Shown here piece after piece: positions 1 to 9,056 of a stretch of DNA of 64,000 nt (the first letter of the stretch is position 1; the number at the start of each line of letters is the position of its first letter). Source of the DNA: Sneathiella chungangensis (GTDB lineage: Bacteria; Pseudomonadota; Alphaproteobacteria; Sneathiellales; Sneathiellaceae); NCBI RefSeq assembly GCF_009882935.1, contig NZ_WTVA01000002.1, positions 273,827-337,826 of the forward strand, written 5' to 3'. The notes beneath the pieces were generated by a model. That model saw nothing but the letters and a program-made list of their open reading frames with translations, searched no databases and had not been told where the DNA came from. The position numbers were made by a program, and so were the translations under genes.

Positions 1-1
1 C

Positions 2-1360
2 GATGTCCCGCCCGCGGACGACGGCCCGACAGCGGTCGATGACGGTCCGGTGCAAATCGTCGAACCGGCGGATACCCATGCTGTTTTCGTTATCGATACA
101 TCGGCGAGCTTGACCCAGCAGGAACTTGCGATCATGGAGGACGCGCTTAAACATTTGGCGACAACCCTGTTTGAGCGTAATCCGGACGGAACTGTTATTA
201 CGCTGATCGAATTCGACAATGATGCAAATTTCATGGGGGGTGGCAATGGCACCTTCTATACGCTACAGGAAGTTCTGGATGCGCTTGAAAATCTTGATTC
301 CCTGAGTGATGGCAGCACCAACTATTTCAGTGCGCTTGGGACAACGCAAACGGTCGATTTCGAACCAGGCTACGATCAGGCGATCTATTTTATTTCCGAC
401 GGCCAGCCGACCCAGGGGAATACTCAGGGTGGGATCGATGAATTCAACAACTGGGTGACGAACGATCTGAATGACGCGAAAGTCTATGCGGTTGGCATCG
501 GTAGCGATGCTGAGAACAGCATTCACCTCGGCCAGATCGATAACACGCCGGAAGACAATAATCATGATCCTGATCCCGGGGATCCTTATCTTCATGTGGA
601 AAGTCCTGAGGAACTTATTGCGAACCTCCTGCCTTCCGATGCGGCTGTGTCCGGCAATGTGCTCACTAATGATATTCCCGGATCGGATCCGTTTGCGGAT
701 GTTCCGATTACCGCCATTTCCTATAAGGGAGCGATCTATGATCTCTCCGATGGCGGTGAGCCAAATGTCACGGTCAACGGTAATACTCTGACGCTGGATG
801 CTGATTTCGGCATTTTGGAAATTGATTTTGCGACCGGTGGCTACAGCTATGTTGCGAATACCGATATTGCGGATTTCGAGGCTGAGGAATTTAACTATAC
901 GATTATCGACGACGACGGATCGACAAGCTCGGCCGTTCTGAGAATTACCATCACACCGGAAAGTACCTATACCGGTACGGACGCATCGGAAAATATTATA
1001 GGCGGGTCCGGCAACGATTATATTCTTGGCGCGGGCGGTGATGATACGCTTTTCGGCGGCGATGGCGATGACCGTTTCGTCTATCAAAACGCCAATACCG
1101 ACGGGAACGACGTGATCGAAGACTTCGGCGCGAACGGCGATAATGATGTTATTGACCTGACGGCGCTTTTTGATGAACTGGGGATCGCCCCTGCGGATCG
1201 GGCGGATCATGTGGTCTTCGCCGAGGAAGGCGGCAATACAACGATTACCGTTACGGATGGCACGGATGTGCTGGTTCCCGGTTTCTCCATCGTTGTCGAG
1301 AATGCATCGCTTGACAATTCCGACATAACGAACGGAAAGATTGTCGTCGACGAAAGCTAG
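2..1360 (+). CDS. VWA-domain RTX-type secreted protein, C-terminal part
   Basis: The frame is open to the left edge, so this is the C-terminal part (about 450 residues) of a larger protein. The GTG at position 50 is not a convincing start. Seen: a von Willebrand A domain with the MIDAS motif DTSAS and a later ISDGQP stretch; then a VCBS/cadherin-like segment (SGNVLTNDIPG, ending in FNYTIIDDDGST); then three glycine/aspartate nonapeptides (GGSGNDYIL, GAGGDDTLF, GGDGDDRFV); then a C-terminal tail (NDVIEDFGANGDNDVIDL) like that of type I secretion substrates. Family knowledge: such proteins leave the cell through an ABC/HlyD/TolC channel and fold on binding calcium, often as adhesins. No secretion genes lie in the window. 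Adhesin function is inference. Confidence 0.85.
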   Translation, partial: DVPPADDGPTAVDDGPVQIVEPADTHAVFVIDTSASLTQQELAIMEDALKHLATTLFERNPDGTVITLIEFDNDANFMGGGNGTFYTLQEVLDALENLDSLSDGSTNYFSALGTTQTVDFEPGYDQAIYFISDGQPTQGNTQGGIDEFNNWVTNDLNDAKVYAVGIGSDAENSIHLGQIDNTPEDNNHDPDPGDPYLHVESPEELIANLLPSDAAVSGNVLTNDIPGSDPFADVPITAISYKGAIYDLSDGGEPNVTVNGNTLTLDADFGILEIDFATGGYSYVANTDIADFEAEEFNYTIIDDDGSTSSAVLRITITPESTYTGTDASENIIGGSGNDYILGAGGDDTLFGGDGDDRFVYQNANTDGNDVIEDFGANGDNDVIDLTALFDELGIAPADRADHVVFAEEGGNTTITVTDGTDVLVPGFSIVVENASLDNSDITNGKIVVDES

Positions 1361-1382
1361 TCTCGTTGCTGACAGGAAGAGG

Positions 1383-1412
1383 AAGGCCGCGGATCATCTG
1401 CGGCCTTTTTTC
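1383..1412 (+). terminator. Rho-independent terminator after the RTX gene
   Basis: A perfect 8-bp stem (AAGGCCGC / GCGGCCTT) with a 9-base loop runs straight into six T residues. It begins 22 bases after the stop codon of the VWA/RTX gene. Confidence 0.85.
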
Positions 1413-1511
1413 TTGCGCCGCGCGGGTTAAATAGCTGGCCGCCCCAAAATCCATACCCTATGATAGAGGAACGTGAATACGGCATTTCTCAATGAAATCA
1501 GGGGGTGAATA

Positions 1512-2060
1512 TTGAGTAAGGTAAGAAATTTTCTGATAGCGGCATTGGCTGCTTTCCTGGTCTTTCCGTCGGTTTCCACCGCAAAGGATGTATCGATTTC
1601 CGCGTTCAAGGGGGATTGGCGCGGGAATGCGATATCGGAAAGTAGTGTCAGCGTGAATTTCGCGATCACGAGCCGTGATATCGACGTTAATATTCAGCCG
1701 ACGGATGACGGTGATTTTACGATCACCTGGCGCACGTTGCTTCGCCAGAAGGGAACGCCGGAAGACCCGAAAGAGGTTCTGAAGGAAACAACGCTGACTT
1801 TTGTCAAAACGGAACGCCCCAATTTCTGGCATAGCGGCCAGGGTGGCGATATTTTTGCGGGTGACACCATCTCCTGGGCGCAGCTGAGGAAGCAGACGCT
1901 GACAATTTACGTCATGGCGATAAGCGAGGTCGGCGACTACGACATGCAGGTCTACAAACGCACGCTCACCGGCGTCAATATGGAGCTTGATTTTACGGCA
2001 ATTCGGGATGGCGCGGTCCGGCGAACGGCGAAAGGCCGCCTCATCTTGTTTGGCAAATGA
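1512..2060 (+). CDS. Small exported protein of unknown function
   Basis: A 182-residue protein starting at TTG behind the purine-rich stretch GGGGGTGA. Residues 1-24 look like a Sec signal peptide (positive MSKVR, hydrophobic core, cleavage near STA-KD). The rest is rich in beta-forming residues, with no motif or cysteine pair that I recognise, so a periplasmic or secreted soluble protein is likely. It is separated from the upstream RTX gene by a terminator and converges with the ScfR-like regulator downstream. I do not recognise the family. Confidence 0.7.
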   Translation: MSKVRNFLIAALAAFLVFPSVSTAKDVSISAFKGDWRGNAISESSVSVNFAITSRDIDVNIQPTDDGDFTITWRTLLRQKGTPEDPKEVLKETTLTFVKTERPNFWHSGQGGDIFAGDTISWAQLRKQTLTIYVMAISEVGDYDMQVYKRTLTGVNMELDFTAIRDGAVRRTAKGRLILFGK

Positions 2061-2075
2061 TCGCCGACCAATGTA

Positions 2076-3692
2076 TCAGTAATCTCCGATCCCTGGTGAT
2101 ATATTCCGCCGTTGCGGCGTTATCTGGCGGACCTGAGATGGCGGCGGCGCGGCCCGCTGCGCGCAATTTGCGCGTTCGCAGAGCCGGCAGGTGATGCCAA
2201 CGGGCATGACCGTTTTTGGCGCCGCAAGATTTAATCCGTCCGTGTAGATCAGGCGATGGGCTTCCGCGATATCGCATCCGATGCTGATGGCGTAATGACG
2301 CTTTGGCTGGCCGTAACCGAGACTCGGTTTGGTGACGGTGCGGGCAATGGAGAAAAAGCGGCTGCCGTCCGGCATTTCGGATATTTGCGGGCAAAGAGTT
2401 CCCGGCGTGAGGAACGCGGCATGCAAAACCCAGCGGGGGCAGGCGTTGCCGTAGCGCGGGATACGCAGGCCCGACGCGCTGAACCGTTTCGAGATGTTTC
2501 CGGCAATATCGCTCCGGATAAGATGGAACGACACACCGCTTTTCCCAGGTCGCATCAAGGTTGTAAGGCGATGGCATATCTGTTCGAAACTTGCATCAAA
2601 TTGCTGTTGAAGAAGCTCGATATCATATCTCAGGTCTTCGGCGGCGCGATAGAAGCTGTCATAGGGCAGAAGGACGGCGCCGGCGAAATAATTGGCGAGC
2701 GCCGCAACGCCCTTTTGTTTGGCGGACTCCGTCGGTAGTTCCGGTGCATTTGAAAGCTCGGCGAACAAGTCGGAGTAGGCCAATTGGCCGCACAGCAGCG
2801 CAAGGTGGAAATTGACGCTTGATTGAGGAAGGGACTTCGAAAGAACCAGCGACTGATTTCTTTCGTCATAGAGTGTGGCTTCTGTATTGTGGCTGTCGCG
2901 GGTGGCAAACTCGACGGCAACATCGTGCTTGTCCCGAAGATAGTCGATCATGAGAGATGTCGACAGAAGTTCCCCCCCACCAAGAGACTTGCGAAATTCC
3001 GCGGCAGATATTTCAATCTGATCGAAATAGTTATTTCGCGTCTGGATAAAATCGGAAACCGCTTCATTGGGCGAGGGGGTCCAGGCCTTGCCCGTCAGGC
3101 TTCCGTCGCCGACAACACCGAGCATTTCATTCACCGTGTCGTTCAATGCCTCGCTATCCTTGAGGGCGATCTGCAAGAATTCCTTGCGTTCTTTCGGGCT
3201 GAGGTCGTCATTGTCATGCACGATTTCCGTCGACGACATGATCGAGGTAACCAATGTGCGCAGACGAAACGACGATCCGGCGAACAGAAGGTCCTGCGAA
3301 AGGCGCTCGCTTAACAGCTGCAGGTCCGTCTGTGCGGCCTTGAAGGCGTCATAGCTTTTCTTGAAGGCAGCGCTTAGGGCCGGCGCTTCCGCTGCCATTT
3401 CGGCAATTTCCTCGTCGGTGAATTCGTCATCCGCGAAGAGAGGATCCTTCAGTGCATCCGTGATTTCGCCGATCAGGTGGCCCTCCTCCTGGGGAGAGAA
3501 AACCTGCGGATCGACCTTCAGAATCTGGCTGACATGGAGCAGCAAGGGAACCGTCATGCTGCGCCGGTTATTTTCCAGAAGGTTCAAATAACTCGCAGAA
3601 ATGCCGAGCTTGTCGGCAAGATCCACCTGCGTCAGATTCTTCTCTTTCCGTAATCTCCTAAGCCGGTTGCCGAGAAGGGGTGATTTGGCCAT
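2076..3692 (-). CDS. ScfR-like XRE regulator with an inserted HisKA-like segment
   Basis: A 538-residue DNA-binding regulator. Seen: an XRE helix-turn-helix at residues 8-63 (LTQVDLADKLGISASYLNLLE); a segment at 142-195 resembling a kinase dimerisation domain; an ImmA/IrrE-like region from about 205 in which the usual HExxH is absent (FHLALLCGQLAY at 295-306); and a C-terminal DUF2083-type end with cysteines in CRLCERANC. Members of this family (ScfR, PccR, RamB) sense short-chain acyl metabolites and control acetate or propionate genes. The gene is divergent from the ABC-acs operon with 204 bases between them, so autoregulation and control of that operon are likely (inference). It is longer than the usual 470 or so residues because of the 142-195 segment. 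Confidence 0.8.
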   Translation of the reverse strand: MAKSPLLGNRLRRLRKEKNLTQVDLADKLGISASYLNLLENNRRSMTVPLLLHVSQILKVDPQVFSPQEEGHLIGEITDALKDPLFADDEFTDEEIAEMAAEAPALSAAFKKSYDAFKAAQTDLQLLSERLSQDLLFAGSSFRLRTLVTSIMSSTEIVHDNDDLSPKERKEFLQIALKDSEALNDTVNEMLGVVGDGSLTGKAWTPSPNEAVSDFIQTRNNYFDQIEISAAEFRKSLGGGELLSTSLMIDYLRDKHDVAVEFATRDSHNTEATLYDERNQSLVLSKSLPQSSVNFHLALLCGQLAYSDLFAELSNAPELPTESAKQKGVAALANYFAGAVLLPYDSFYRAAEDLRYDIELLQQQFDASFEQICHRLTTLMRPGKSGVSFHLIRSDIAGNISKRFSASGLRIPRYGNACPRWVLHAAFLTPGTLCPQISEMPDGSRFFSIARTVTKPSLGYGQPKRHYAISIGCDIAEAHRLIYTDGLNLAAPKTVMPVGITCRLCERANCAQRAAPPPSQVRQITPQRRNISPGIGDY

Positions 3693-3703
3693 TCGCGTGT
3701 CCG

Positions 3704-3815
3704 AAATTTACAAAAATTTACAATATTACAAAAGGCATTAGAAAATATTTACATAAAAAACCACTGTTTTACAATGTTTTATTGGGAAAAATGTCAAAAG
3801 TGTGAAATTTTTACA
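3704..3815. promoter_or_regulatory. Divergent control region with repeated TTTACA
   Basis: The very AT-rich 204-base gap between the regulator and the binding-protein gene contains TTTACA at 3707, 3717, 3748, 3768 and 3810, plus ATTACA at 3725. Most spacings are near multiples of 10-10.5 bases, which would place the copies on one face of the helix. Several read ATTTACAAA/T, close to the (A/G)TTTGCAAA half-site known for RamB-type relatives. It is a plausible operator array for the divergent XRE regulator; the assignment is inference. Confidence 0.5.
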
Positions 3816-3896
3816 GAGCAGGGATGAGTCTAAACCGAATATACATTTCGGCCGCCCTGTCCGGGGATGATCCAATAAATTTATGGGAGACAATTC

Positions 3897-5249
3897 ATGA
3901 GCGATTTCAAGAAATCAGGCATGTCGCGTCGCGGCCTACTCAAAGCTGGCGCTGTCGGTGGCCTGGTAGCAGCAACTCCGAGCTTCTTCATCAAGGACGC
4001 TTGGGCCGAAGAATTCCGCAACAATCCGACAAATTCCGGTGAGGTTAAACTTGGCTTTAACGTACCGCAGTCCGGTCCCTACGCGGACGAGGGCGCGGAC
4101 GAGCTCCGCGCCTATATGCTGGCCGTCAAGCATCTGAACGGTGAAGGTGATGGCGGCATGCTGAATACCATGAAGCCGTCGATGCTGACCGGTAAAGGCG
4201 TTCTTGGCAAGAAAGTCACCTATGCAACGGGTGACACGCAGACGAAATCAGACGCCGCCCGTGCCTCCGCAAAGCGGATGATCGAAAAAGACGGTGTCCT
4301 GATGGTAACCGGTGGCTCGTCTTCGGGCGTTGCCGTTGCCGTGCAGTCCCTCTGCCAGGAGCAGGGCATTATTTTCATGGCGGGCCTGACCCATTCCAAC
4401 GACACGACCGGTAAGGACAAGCGTCGCTACGGTTTCCGTCATTTCTTTAATGCCTATATGTCCGGTGCGGCACTGGCGCCGGTGCTGAACAAGGAATATG
4501 GTTCCGACCGTCGGGCGTATCACCTGACCGCCGACTATACCTGGGGCTGGACGCAGGAAGAGTCGATCAAGAACTCGACCGAAGCGTTGGGTTGGGAGAC
4601 TGTAAACACCGTCAAGACGCCGGTTGGCGCGGGTGATTTCTCCCAATATATCACGCCGGTTCTGAATTCTGGCGCCGATGTGCTGATCCTGAACCATTAC
4701 GGTAAGGATATGATCAACTCACTGAGCCAGGCTGTTCAGTTCGGTCTTCGTGACAAGCAGGTCAACGGCAAGAATTTCGAGATCGTTGTTCCGTTGTTCT
4801 CGCGTCTCATGGCGCAGGGCGCTGGCGATGCGATCAAGGGCATTCTTGGGACGACCAATTGGAACTGGTCGTTGCAGGATGACGGCTCTAAGGCATTCGT
4901 ACAGTCCTTCGGCGCGGAATATGGTGCACCGCCGTCAATGGCTGCGCACACCTGCTACGTCCAGACGTTGCTGTATGCGAACGCCTGCGAAATGGCCGGT
5001 ACCTTCTATCCACCGGAAGTTATCAAACAGCTTGAAGGCTTCAATTTCGATGGAATGGGCAATGGCCCGACGCTTTACCGCGCGGAAGATCATCAATGCT
5101 TCAAGGATGTTCTTGTGGTGCGCGGTAATGAGAACCCGAGCAGCCAGTTCGACCTTCTGAAAGTGGTTGACATTACCCCACGCGCTCAGGTCGAATATGA
5201 TTGGACCATCTTCGGTGGCGAACTTGGCCCGTACGAAGTGAAGATGTAA
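3897..5249 (+). CDS. Liv-type ABC transporter substrate-binding protein, Tat-exported
   Basis: A 450-residue periplasmic binding protein of the Leu/Ile/Val-urea (type I fold) family. The N-terminus carries a twin-arginine signal (SRRGLLKAG, hydrophobic stretch, cleavage near AWA-EE), so it is exported folded. The mature start (VKLGFNVPQSGPYADEG) is typical of the family. ATG was chosen because GGGAG lies 11 bases upstream. It heads an operon with two permeases, two ATPases and acs. The ligand cannot be read from sequence; the acs and ScfR-like neighbours suggest a short-chain acid or amide rather than an amino acid (inference). It is followed by strong hairpins that may raise its expression over the permeases. 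Confidence 0.85.
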   Translation: MSDFKKSGMSRRGLLKAGAVGGLVAATPSFFIKDAWAEEFRNNPTNSGEVKLGFNVPQSGPYADEGADELRAYMLAVKHLNGEGDGGMLNTMKPSMLTGKGVLGKKVTYATGDTQTKSDAARASAKRMIEKDGVLMVTGGSSSGVAVAVQSLCQEQGIIFMAGLTHSNDTTGKDKRRYGFRHFFNAYMSGAALAPVLNKEYGSDRRAYHLTADYTWGWTQEESIKNSTEALGWETVNTVKTPVGAGDFSQYITPVLNSGADVLILNHYGKDMINSLSQAVQFGLRDKQVNGKNFEIVVPLFSRLMAQGAGDAIKGILGTTNWNWSLQDDGSKAFVQSFGAEYGAPPSMAAHTCYVQTLLYANACEMAGTFYPPEVIKQLEGFNFDGMGNGPTLYRAEDHQCFKDVLVVRGNENPSSQFDLLKVVDITPRAQVEYDWTIFGGELGPYEVKM

Positions 5250-5263
5250 GATCGGTCAATGCC

Positions 5264-5327
5264 TGCGGGCTGGCGCAAACGGGAAGAGCGCCAGCCCGCA
5301 TATTTGCCGACAGGCTATGCCGGCAAA
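5264..5327 (+). promoter_or_regulatory. Tandem intercistronic hairpins after the binding-protein gene
   Basis: The first hairpin is a perfect 12-bp inverted repeat (TGCGGGCTGGCG / CGCCAGCCCGCA) with a 13-base loop. The second is a 7-bp repeat (TTTGCCG / CGGCAAA) with an 11-base loop, ending 29 bases before the permease ATG. There is no long T-run, so mRNA 3' protection or partial termination fits better than a full stop. Such structures commonly give excess binding protein over membrane subunits. Confidence 0.65.
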
Positions 5328-5356
5328 GAACTTTTGAGGGATTCGGGGTAGAATAG

Positions 5357-6373
5357 ATGGATGCCATCTTTATTCAAATTTTGAATGGACTGGACAAAGG
5401 CGCGGCCTATGCGTTGATCGCCCTCGGCCTGACTTTGGTGTTCGGTACGCTGGGGATCGTGAATTTTGCCCACGGGGCATTGTTTATGCTGGGTGCATTT
5501 TGCGCCGTCACCTTCCAGAAAATCATCACCATCTCCGTGAAAGTCCGTGACGAGGGGGTCACGGCTTTTGTCGCCTATAAAGAGCAGCCGTATCTTGAGA
5601 CCTGGTTTGGTGATACGGGACGCATTATTATCGACTACTCGGTGCCACTTTCCATAATCCTGGCAATTCCATTGATGTTGCTGGTCGGTTATGTGATGGA
5701 ACGCGGGCTCATCAAGCATTTCTACAAACGGCCCCATGCGGAACAGATTCTCGTAACCTTCGGACTTGCCATTGTCATTCAGGAAATCATCAAGGCCTAT
5801 TTCGGCGCAAACCCCATCCCGCAGGCGGCGCCGGAAATTCTGGCGGGCAGCGCCAACGTTGGTTCCTGGGTCGGACTTGGTGACAATCTCGTCTATCCCT
5901 GGTGGCGTCTTATCTATCTGTGTTTTTCCGGTATCGTGATTTTCGCTGTATTTGCCTTTTTGCAGTTCACGACCTACGGCATGGTGGTGCGGGCTGGTAT
6001 GAGGGACCGCGAAACCGTCGGGCTGCTCGGCATCAATATCGAGCGCCGCTTCACGGTCGTATTCGCGATTGCCGCGATCGTCGCCGGTGTCGCAGGCGTA
6101 ATGTACACGCCTATCCTGCCTCCGGATTACCATCTTGGCATGGAGTTTCTGGTGCTTTCCTTCGTTGTCGTTGTCGTCGGCGGCATGGGGTCTCTCGGTG
6201 GCGCCGTGCTTGCGGGTTTCCTTTTGGGGATCGTGCAGTCCTTCGCGTCGATGAACGAAGTGAAAGACATTTTTCCCGGAATCGACCAGATCATTCTGTA
6301 TCTCGTCGCTGTTGTTATTTTGCTGGTTCTACCGCGCGGTCTGATGGGCCGGGCCGGAGTGATGGATGACTAA
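5357..6373 (+). CDS. Liv-type ABC transporter permease (LivH family)
   Basis: A 338-residue inner-membrane permease. Seen: an opening typical of the family ([30 protein letters not shown]), about eight hydrophobic segments, and the cytoplasmic coupling-type region ([19 protein letters not shown]) near residues 215-235. It is slightly longer than E. coli LivH because of an insert around residues 50-80. It would form a heterodimer with the next gene product, which overlaps it by 8 bases. It is the second gene of the binding protein-permease-ATPase operon. Confidence 0.88.
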   Translation: MDAIFIQILNGLDKGAAYALIALGLTLVFGTLGIVNFAHGALFMLGAFCAVTFQKIITISVKVRDEGVTAFVAYKEQPYLETWFGDTGRIIIDYSVPLSIILAIPLMLLVGYVMERGLIKHFYKRPHAEQILVTFGLAIVIQEIIKAYFGANPIPQAAPEILAGSANVGSWVGLGDNLVYPWWRLIYLCFSGIVIFAVFAFLQFTTYGMVVRAGMRDRETVGLLGINIERRFTVVFAIAAIVAGVAGVMYTPILPPDYHLGMEFLVLSFVVVVVGGMGSLGGAVLAGFLLGIVQSFASMNEVKDIFPGIDQIILYLVAVVILLVLPRGLMGRAGVMDD

Positions 6374-7526
6374 TATGAAAAAGCCGTCCTTTAACGATAC
6401 AATGCTCATTCTGGTCTTTGCCGCCGCCATACTTGCGATGCCGCTTTGGCTGGACCCGTTTGGAGGTAATTATCCGGACCTGCTGCAGAAATTTGCGATA
6501 TACGGCATTTTCGCGATTGGGTTCAACATTCTCTTCGGCCTTACCGGATATCTCTCCTTCGGCCATGCCGCATTTCTCGGCGTCGGATCCTATGCGGCGG
6601 TTTGGTCATTTAAGCTGCTGACCATGAACGCAATACCGGCGGTTATTTTTGGTGTGCTGTTTGCGGGATTGCTCGCGGCGATTATCGGGTTCCTGAGTTT
6701 GCGCCGGACGGGTATTTATTTTTCGATCCTTACCCTCGCGTTTGCGCAGATGTCCTATAACCTCGCCTATTCGGTGCTGACGCCGATCACCAACGGTGAA
6801 ACGGGATTGCAGCTTGCGCGCTCCGATCCACGTATTCTCGACAAGCTGTTCTCCGACGGTCCGGCCTCTGCCGGGTTGCCGAGCACCGAGCTTTTTGGCG
6901 AAACCATGAGCGGGTATCCGGGGTTTTACTTTTGCGCGGTTCTGCTGATTATCGGTTTCTATATTTCGCTGCGGATTTTCCGCTCGCCCTTCGGACTTAT
7001 GCTCAAGGGGATCAAGTCCAATCAGAACCGCATGAAGTATACCGGACTTAATACGCGGCCTTACATGCTGACTGCCTTTATCATTTCCGGAATGTATGCC
7101 GGGCTGGCCGGCAGTCTGCTCGCGGTGACGGATCCGCTGGCCGGCGCCGAAAGGATGCAGTGGACGGCGTCGGGCGAAGTCGTCCTGATGACAATTCTCG
7201 GTGGCGCCGGAACCCTTGTCGGTCCGATGCTGGGCGCGGGACTGATTAAGTATTTCGAGAATATTTTCTCGTCCTTCGATGACAGTGTTCTTCAGCAGGC
7301 CTTCTCGTTCCTGCCCGACAGCGTGCTTGAAATCGTTGTGCCGGTCGTTGGGCTTTTCGTCGGCAGCGGCTGGCATCTGACCCTTGGCCTCTTGTTCATG
7401 ATCATTGTGATCTTCCTGCCGGGCGGGCTTGTCGAGGGCTTCCGTCGAATTTTCAATTACTTCACGTCCGGCGGCGGTAAAGCCGAAACGCAGTCCGTCG
7501 AAGCGCATAATCAGGCAGGTGAGTAA
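6366..7526 (+). CDS. Liv-type ABC transporter permease (LivM family)
   Basis: A 386-residue membrane permease partner of the preceding LivH-like protein. Typical features are [21 protein letters not shown] near residue 45, the coupling region around [13 protein letters not shown] (about 215-230) and [13 protein letters not shown] near 275. The start overlaps the livH-like stop by 8 bases; a second in-frame ATG three codons later is also possible. Translational coupling inside the operon is likely. The substrate is unknown, as for the binding protein. Confidence 0.87.
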   Translation: MTNMKKPSFNDTMLILVFAAAILAMPLWLDPFGGNYPDLLQKFAIYGIFAIGFNILFGLTGYLSFGHAAFLGVGSYAAVWSFKLLTMNAIPAVIFGVLFAGLLAAIIGFLSLRRTGIYFSILTLAFAQMSYNLAYSVLTPITNGETGLQLARSDPRILDKLFSDGPASAGLPSTELFGETMSGYPGFYFCAVLLIIGFYISLRIFRSPFGLMLKGIKSNQNRMKYTGLNTRPYMLTAFIISGMYAGLAGSLLAVTDPLAGAERMQWTASGEVVLMTILGGAGTLVGPMLGAGLIKYFENIFSSFDDSVLQQAFSFLPDSVLEIVVPVVGLFVGSGWHLTLGLLFMIIVIFLPGGLVEGFRRIFNYFTSGGGKAETQSVEAHNQAGE

Positions 7527-7536
7527 AGGGTAAATC

Positions 7537-8295
7537 ATGGGCGATCTCGTTCTTCATCTGGACAATATCAACAAAAGCTTCGGTGGCCTCAGCGCATTGT
7601 CCGACGTCAATCTGCATGTCGAGGAAGGCACGACACATGCGATTATCGGGCCGAACGGTGCAGGCAAGTCGACCCTTCTCAACGTTTGTATCGGTCGTTT
7701 GAAGCCGGACACCGGGAAGGTGACATTTGCCGGCGAAGTCCTGACCGGCAGGGAGCCGCATGAAATCACGCAGCTGGGCGTCGCGCGTGTCTTTCAGACG
7801 CCGGAAATTTTCCAGGAAATGACGCTGCTTGAGAATGTGATGATCCCGGCATTTTCCCATCGGGACGGCGCCTTTCGCTTGAATGCGAACAAGCTCCTTT
7901 CCAAACAGGGGGAAATCCGGGATGAGGCGGAGCACATACTTGAAGACGTCGGCCTGAAAGATATGATGTTGACGGAGGCCGGCAGCCTCAGCCGTGGCGA
8001 CAAGCGACGTCTTGAACTTGGCATGTGCCTGATATTGCGTCCGCGACTGCTGCTGCTCGATGAGCCAACGGCCGGAATGGCGCGACACGACACCAACCAG
8101 ACCATCGAGCTTTTGAAGAAGATCAAATCCCGGGGCATGACCAAGGTGATCATCGAACATGACATGCATGTGGTATTCAGCCTCGCGGACAAAGTCAGTG
8201 TGCTGGCCCGCGGGCAGATCATTGCGGGCGGCGATCCGCAAAGCGTGAGAGAGGATCCGAAGGTCAAGGAAGCCTATTTGGGAGGGGCGCATTAA
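7537..8295 (+). CDS. Liv-type ABC transporter ATP-binding protein (LivG family)
   Basis: A 252-residue cytoplasmic ATPase. Seen: Walker A GPNGAGKST near residue 37, a signature-like region LSRGDKRRLELG, Walker B LLLLDEPTAGM and the switch histidine in VIIEHDM. The signature has SRGDKRRLELG rather than the canonical LSGGQ, as in many LivG relatives. Its stop overlaps the next ATPase start by one base (TAATG), so the two ATPases are probably made in equal amounts and form the heterodimeric motor. Confidence 0.9.
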   Translation: MGDLVLHLDNINKSFGGLSALSDVNLHVEEGTTHAIIGPNGAGKSTLLNVCIGRLKPDTGKVTFAGEVLTGREPHEITQLGVARVFQTPEIFQEMTLLENVMIPAFSHRDGAFRLNANKLLSKQGEIRDEAEHILEDVGLKDMMLTEAGSLSRGDKRRLELGMCLILRPRLLLLDEPTAGMARHDTNQTIELLKKIKSRGMTKVIIEHDMHVVFSLADKVSVLARGQIIAGGDPQSVREDPKVKEAYLGGAH

Positions 8296-9020
8296 TGTCT
8301 GAGACCTCTGTGAAAAAACCCTATTTCAGCGTGAAGGATATTCATGCCTATTATGGCGAATCCTACATCGTCCAGGGTGTTTCCTTCGATGTTGAAGAAG
8401 GGGATATCGTCGCCCTTCTGGGTCGCAACGGCGCCGGAAAAACGTCGACGCTGCGGGCCCTTGCCCGCGTTGATAGTCCGGCCCTGAAGCGCGGCGAGAT
8501 ATATCTCAACGGCAAGGCCATTCATCCGCTCAAAGCCTATCAGGCGGCGCGCGAGGGCATTCAGCTCGTCCCGGAAGATCGGAGGATCATCGGCGGCTTG
8601 ACGGTGGAGGAAAATTTATTGCTTTCGCAGGTCGCCGAACCCAAGGGCTGGGAAATCGAGCGAATTTACAATCATTTTCCTAGGCTTGGCGAACGGCGCA
8701 ATCAGGATGCGGTGACGATGTCCGGCGGCGAACAGCAGATGCTTGCCGTGGCCCGGGCACTGGCGAGAGACGTGAAGCTACTTTTCCTCGACGAACCCTA
8801 TGAGGGGTTGGCGCCCGTCATTGTACAGGAAATCGAGAAAATCCTGCTGGAAGTCAAGAAACTTGGAATCACCACGATTATTGTGGAGCAGAACGCCATC
8901 GCCGCGTTGCAGCTTGCCGACAAGGCGCTTATTCTGGATATGGGGCAGATCGCGTTCCGCGGAACGGCCCAGCAGGTGCTTGACGATCAGGAGCTACGGC
9001 ACGAATATCTGGCTATCTGA
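8295..9020 (+). CDS. Liv-type ABC transporter ATP-binding protein (LivF family)
   Basis: A 241-residue ATPase, the second motor subunit. Seen: Walker A GRNGAGKTS, signature MSGGEQQMLAVARAL, Walker B LLFLDEPYEGLAP and the switch histidine position replaced by Gln (IIVEQNA), which is normal in LivF. The substitution EPYEGL for EPTEGL is slightly unusual. It is the last transporter gene before acs; the 132 bases that follow carry an inverted repeat and no clear terminator. Confidence 0.9.
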   Translation: MSETSVKKPYFSVKDIHAYYGESYIVQGVSFDVEEGDIVALLGRNGAGKTSTLRALARVDSPALKRGEIYLNGKAIHPLKAYQAAREGIQLVPEDRRIIGGLTVEENLLLSQVAEPKGWEIERIYNHFPRLGERRNQDAVTMSGGEQQMLAVARALARDVKLLFLDEPYEGLAPVIVQEIEKILLEVKKLGITTIIVEQNAIAALQLADKALILDMGQIAFRGTAQQVLDDQELRHEYLAI

Positions 9021-9056
9021 CGTCGATCGTCTCGCTATAACTGATGGTTGAGTCGT

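Noticed and set aside
263-1210. 315-codon minus-strand open frame opposite the RTX gene
   Set aside because: The plus strand encodes recognisable VWA and RTX repeats; the reverse frame is low-complexity Arg/Ile-rich and has no domain.
2076-3692. Frameshift or gene fusion as the cause of the long ScfR-like protein
   Set aside because: The frame is continuous with family features on both sides of the extra segment, and the segment itself looks like a folded helical hairpin.
3704-3830. Short repeats as a CRISPR array or origin iterons
   Set aside because: Six-base motifs with variable spacing in a divergent promoter; there is no uniform repeat-spacer pattern and no replication gene nearby.
5315-6133. 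272-codon minus-strand frame opposite the first Liv permease
   Set aside because: Shadow of a membrane-protein gene; charged composition with no motif.
6606-7538. 310-codon minus-strand frame opposite the second Liv permease
   Set aside because: Same reason: reverse reading of a conserved permease.
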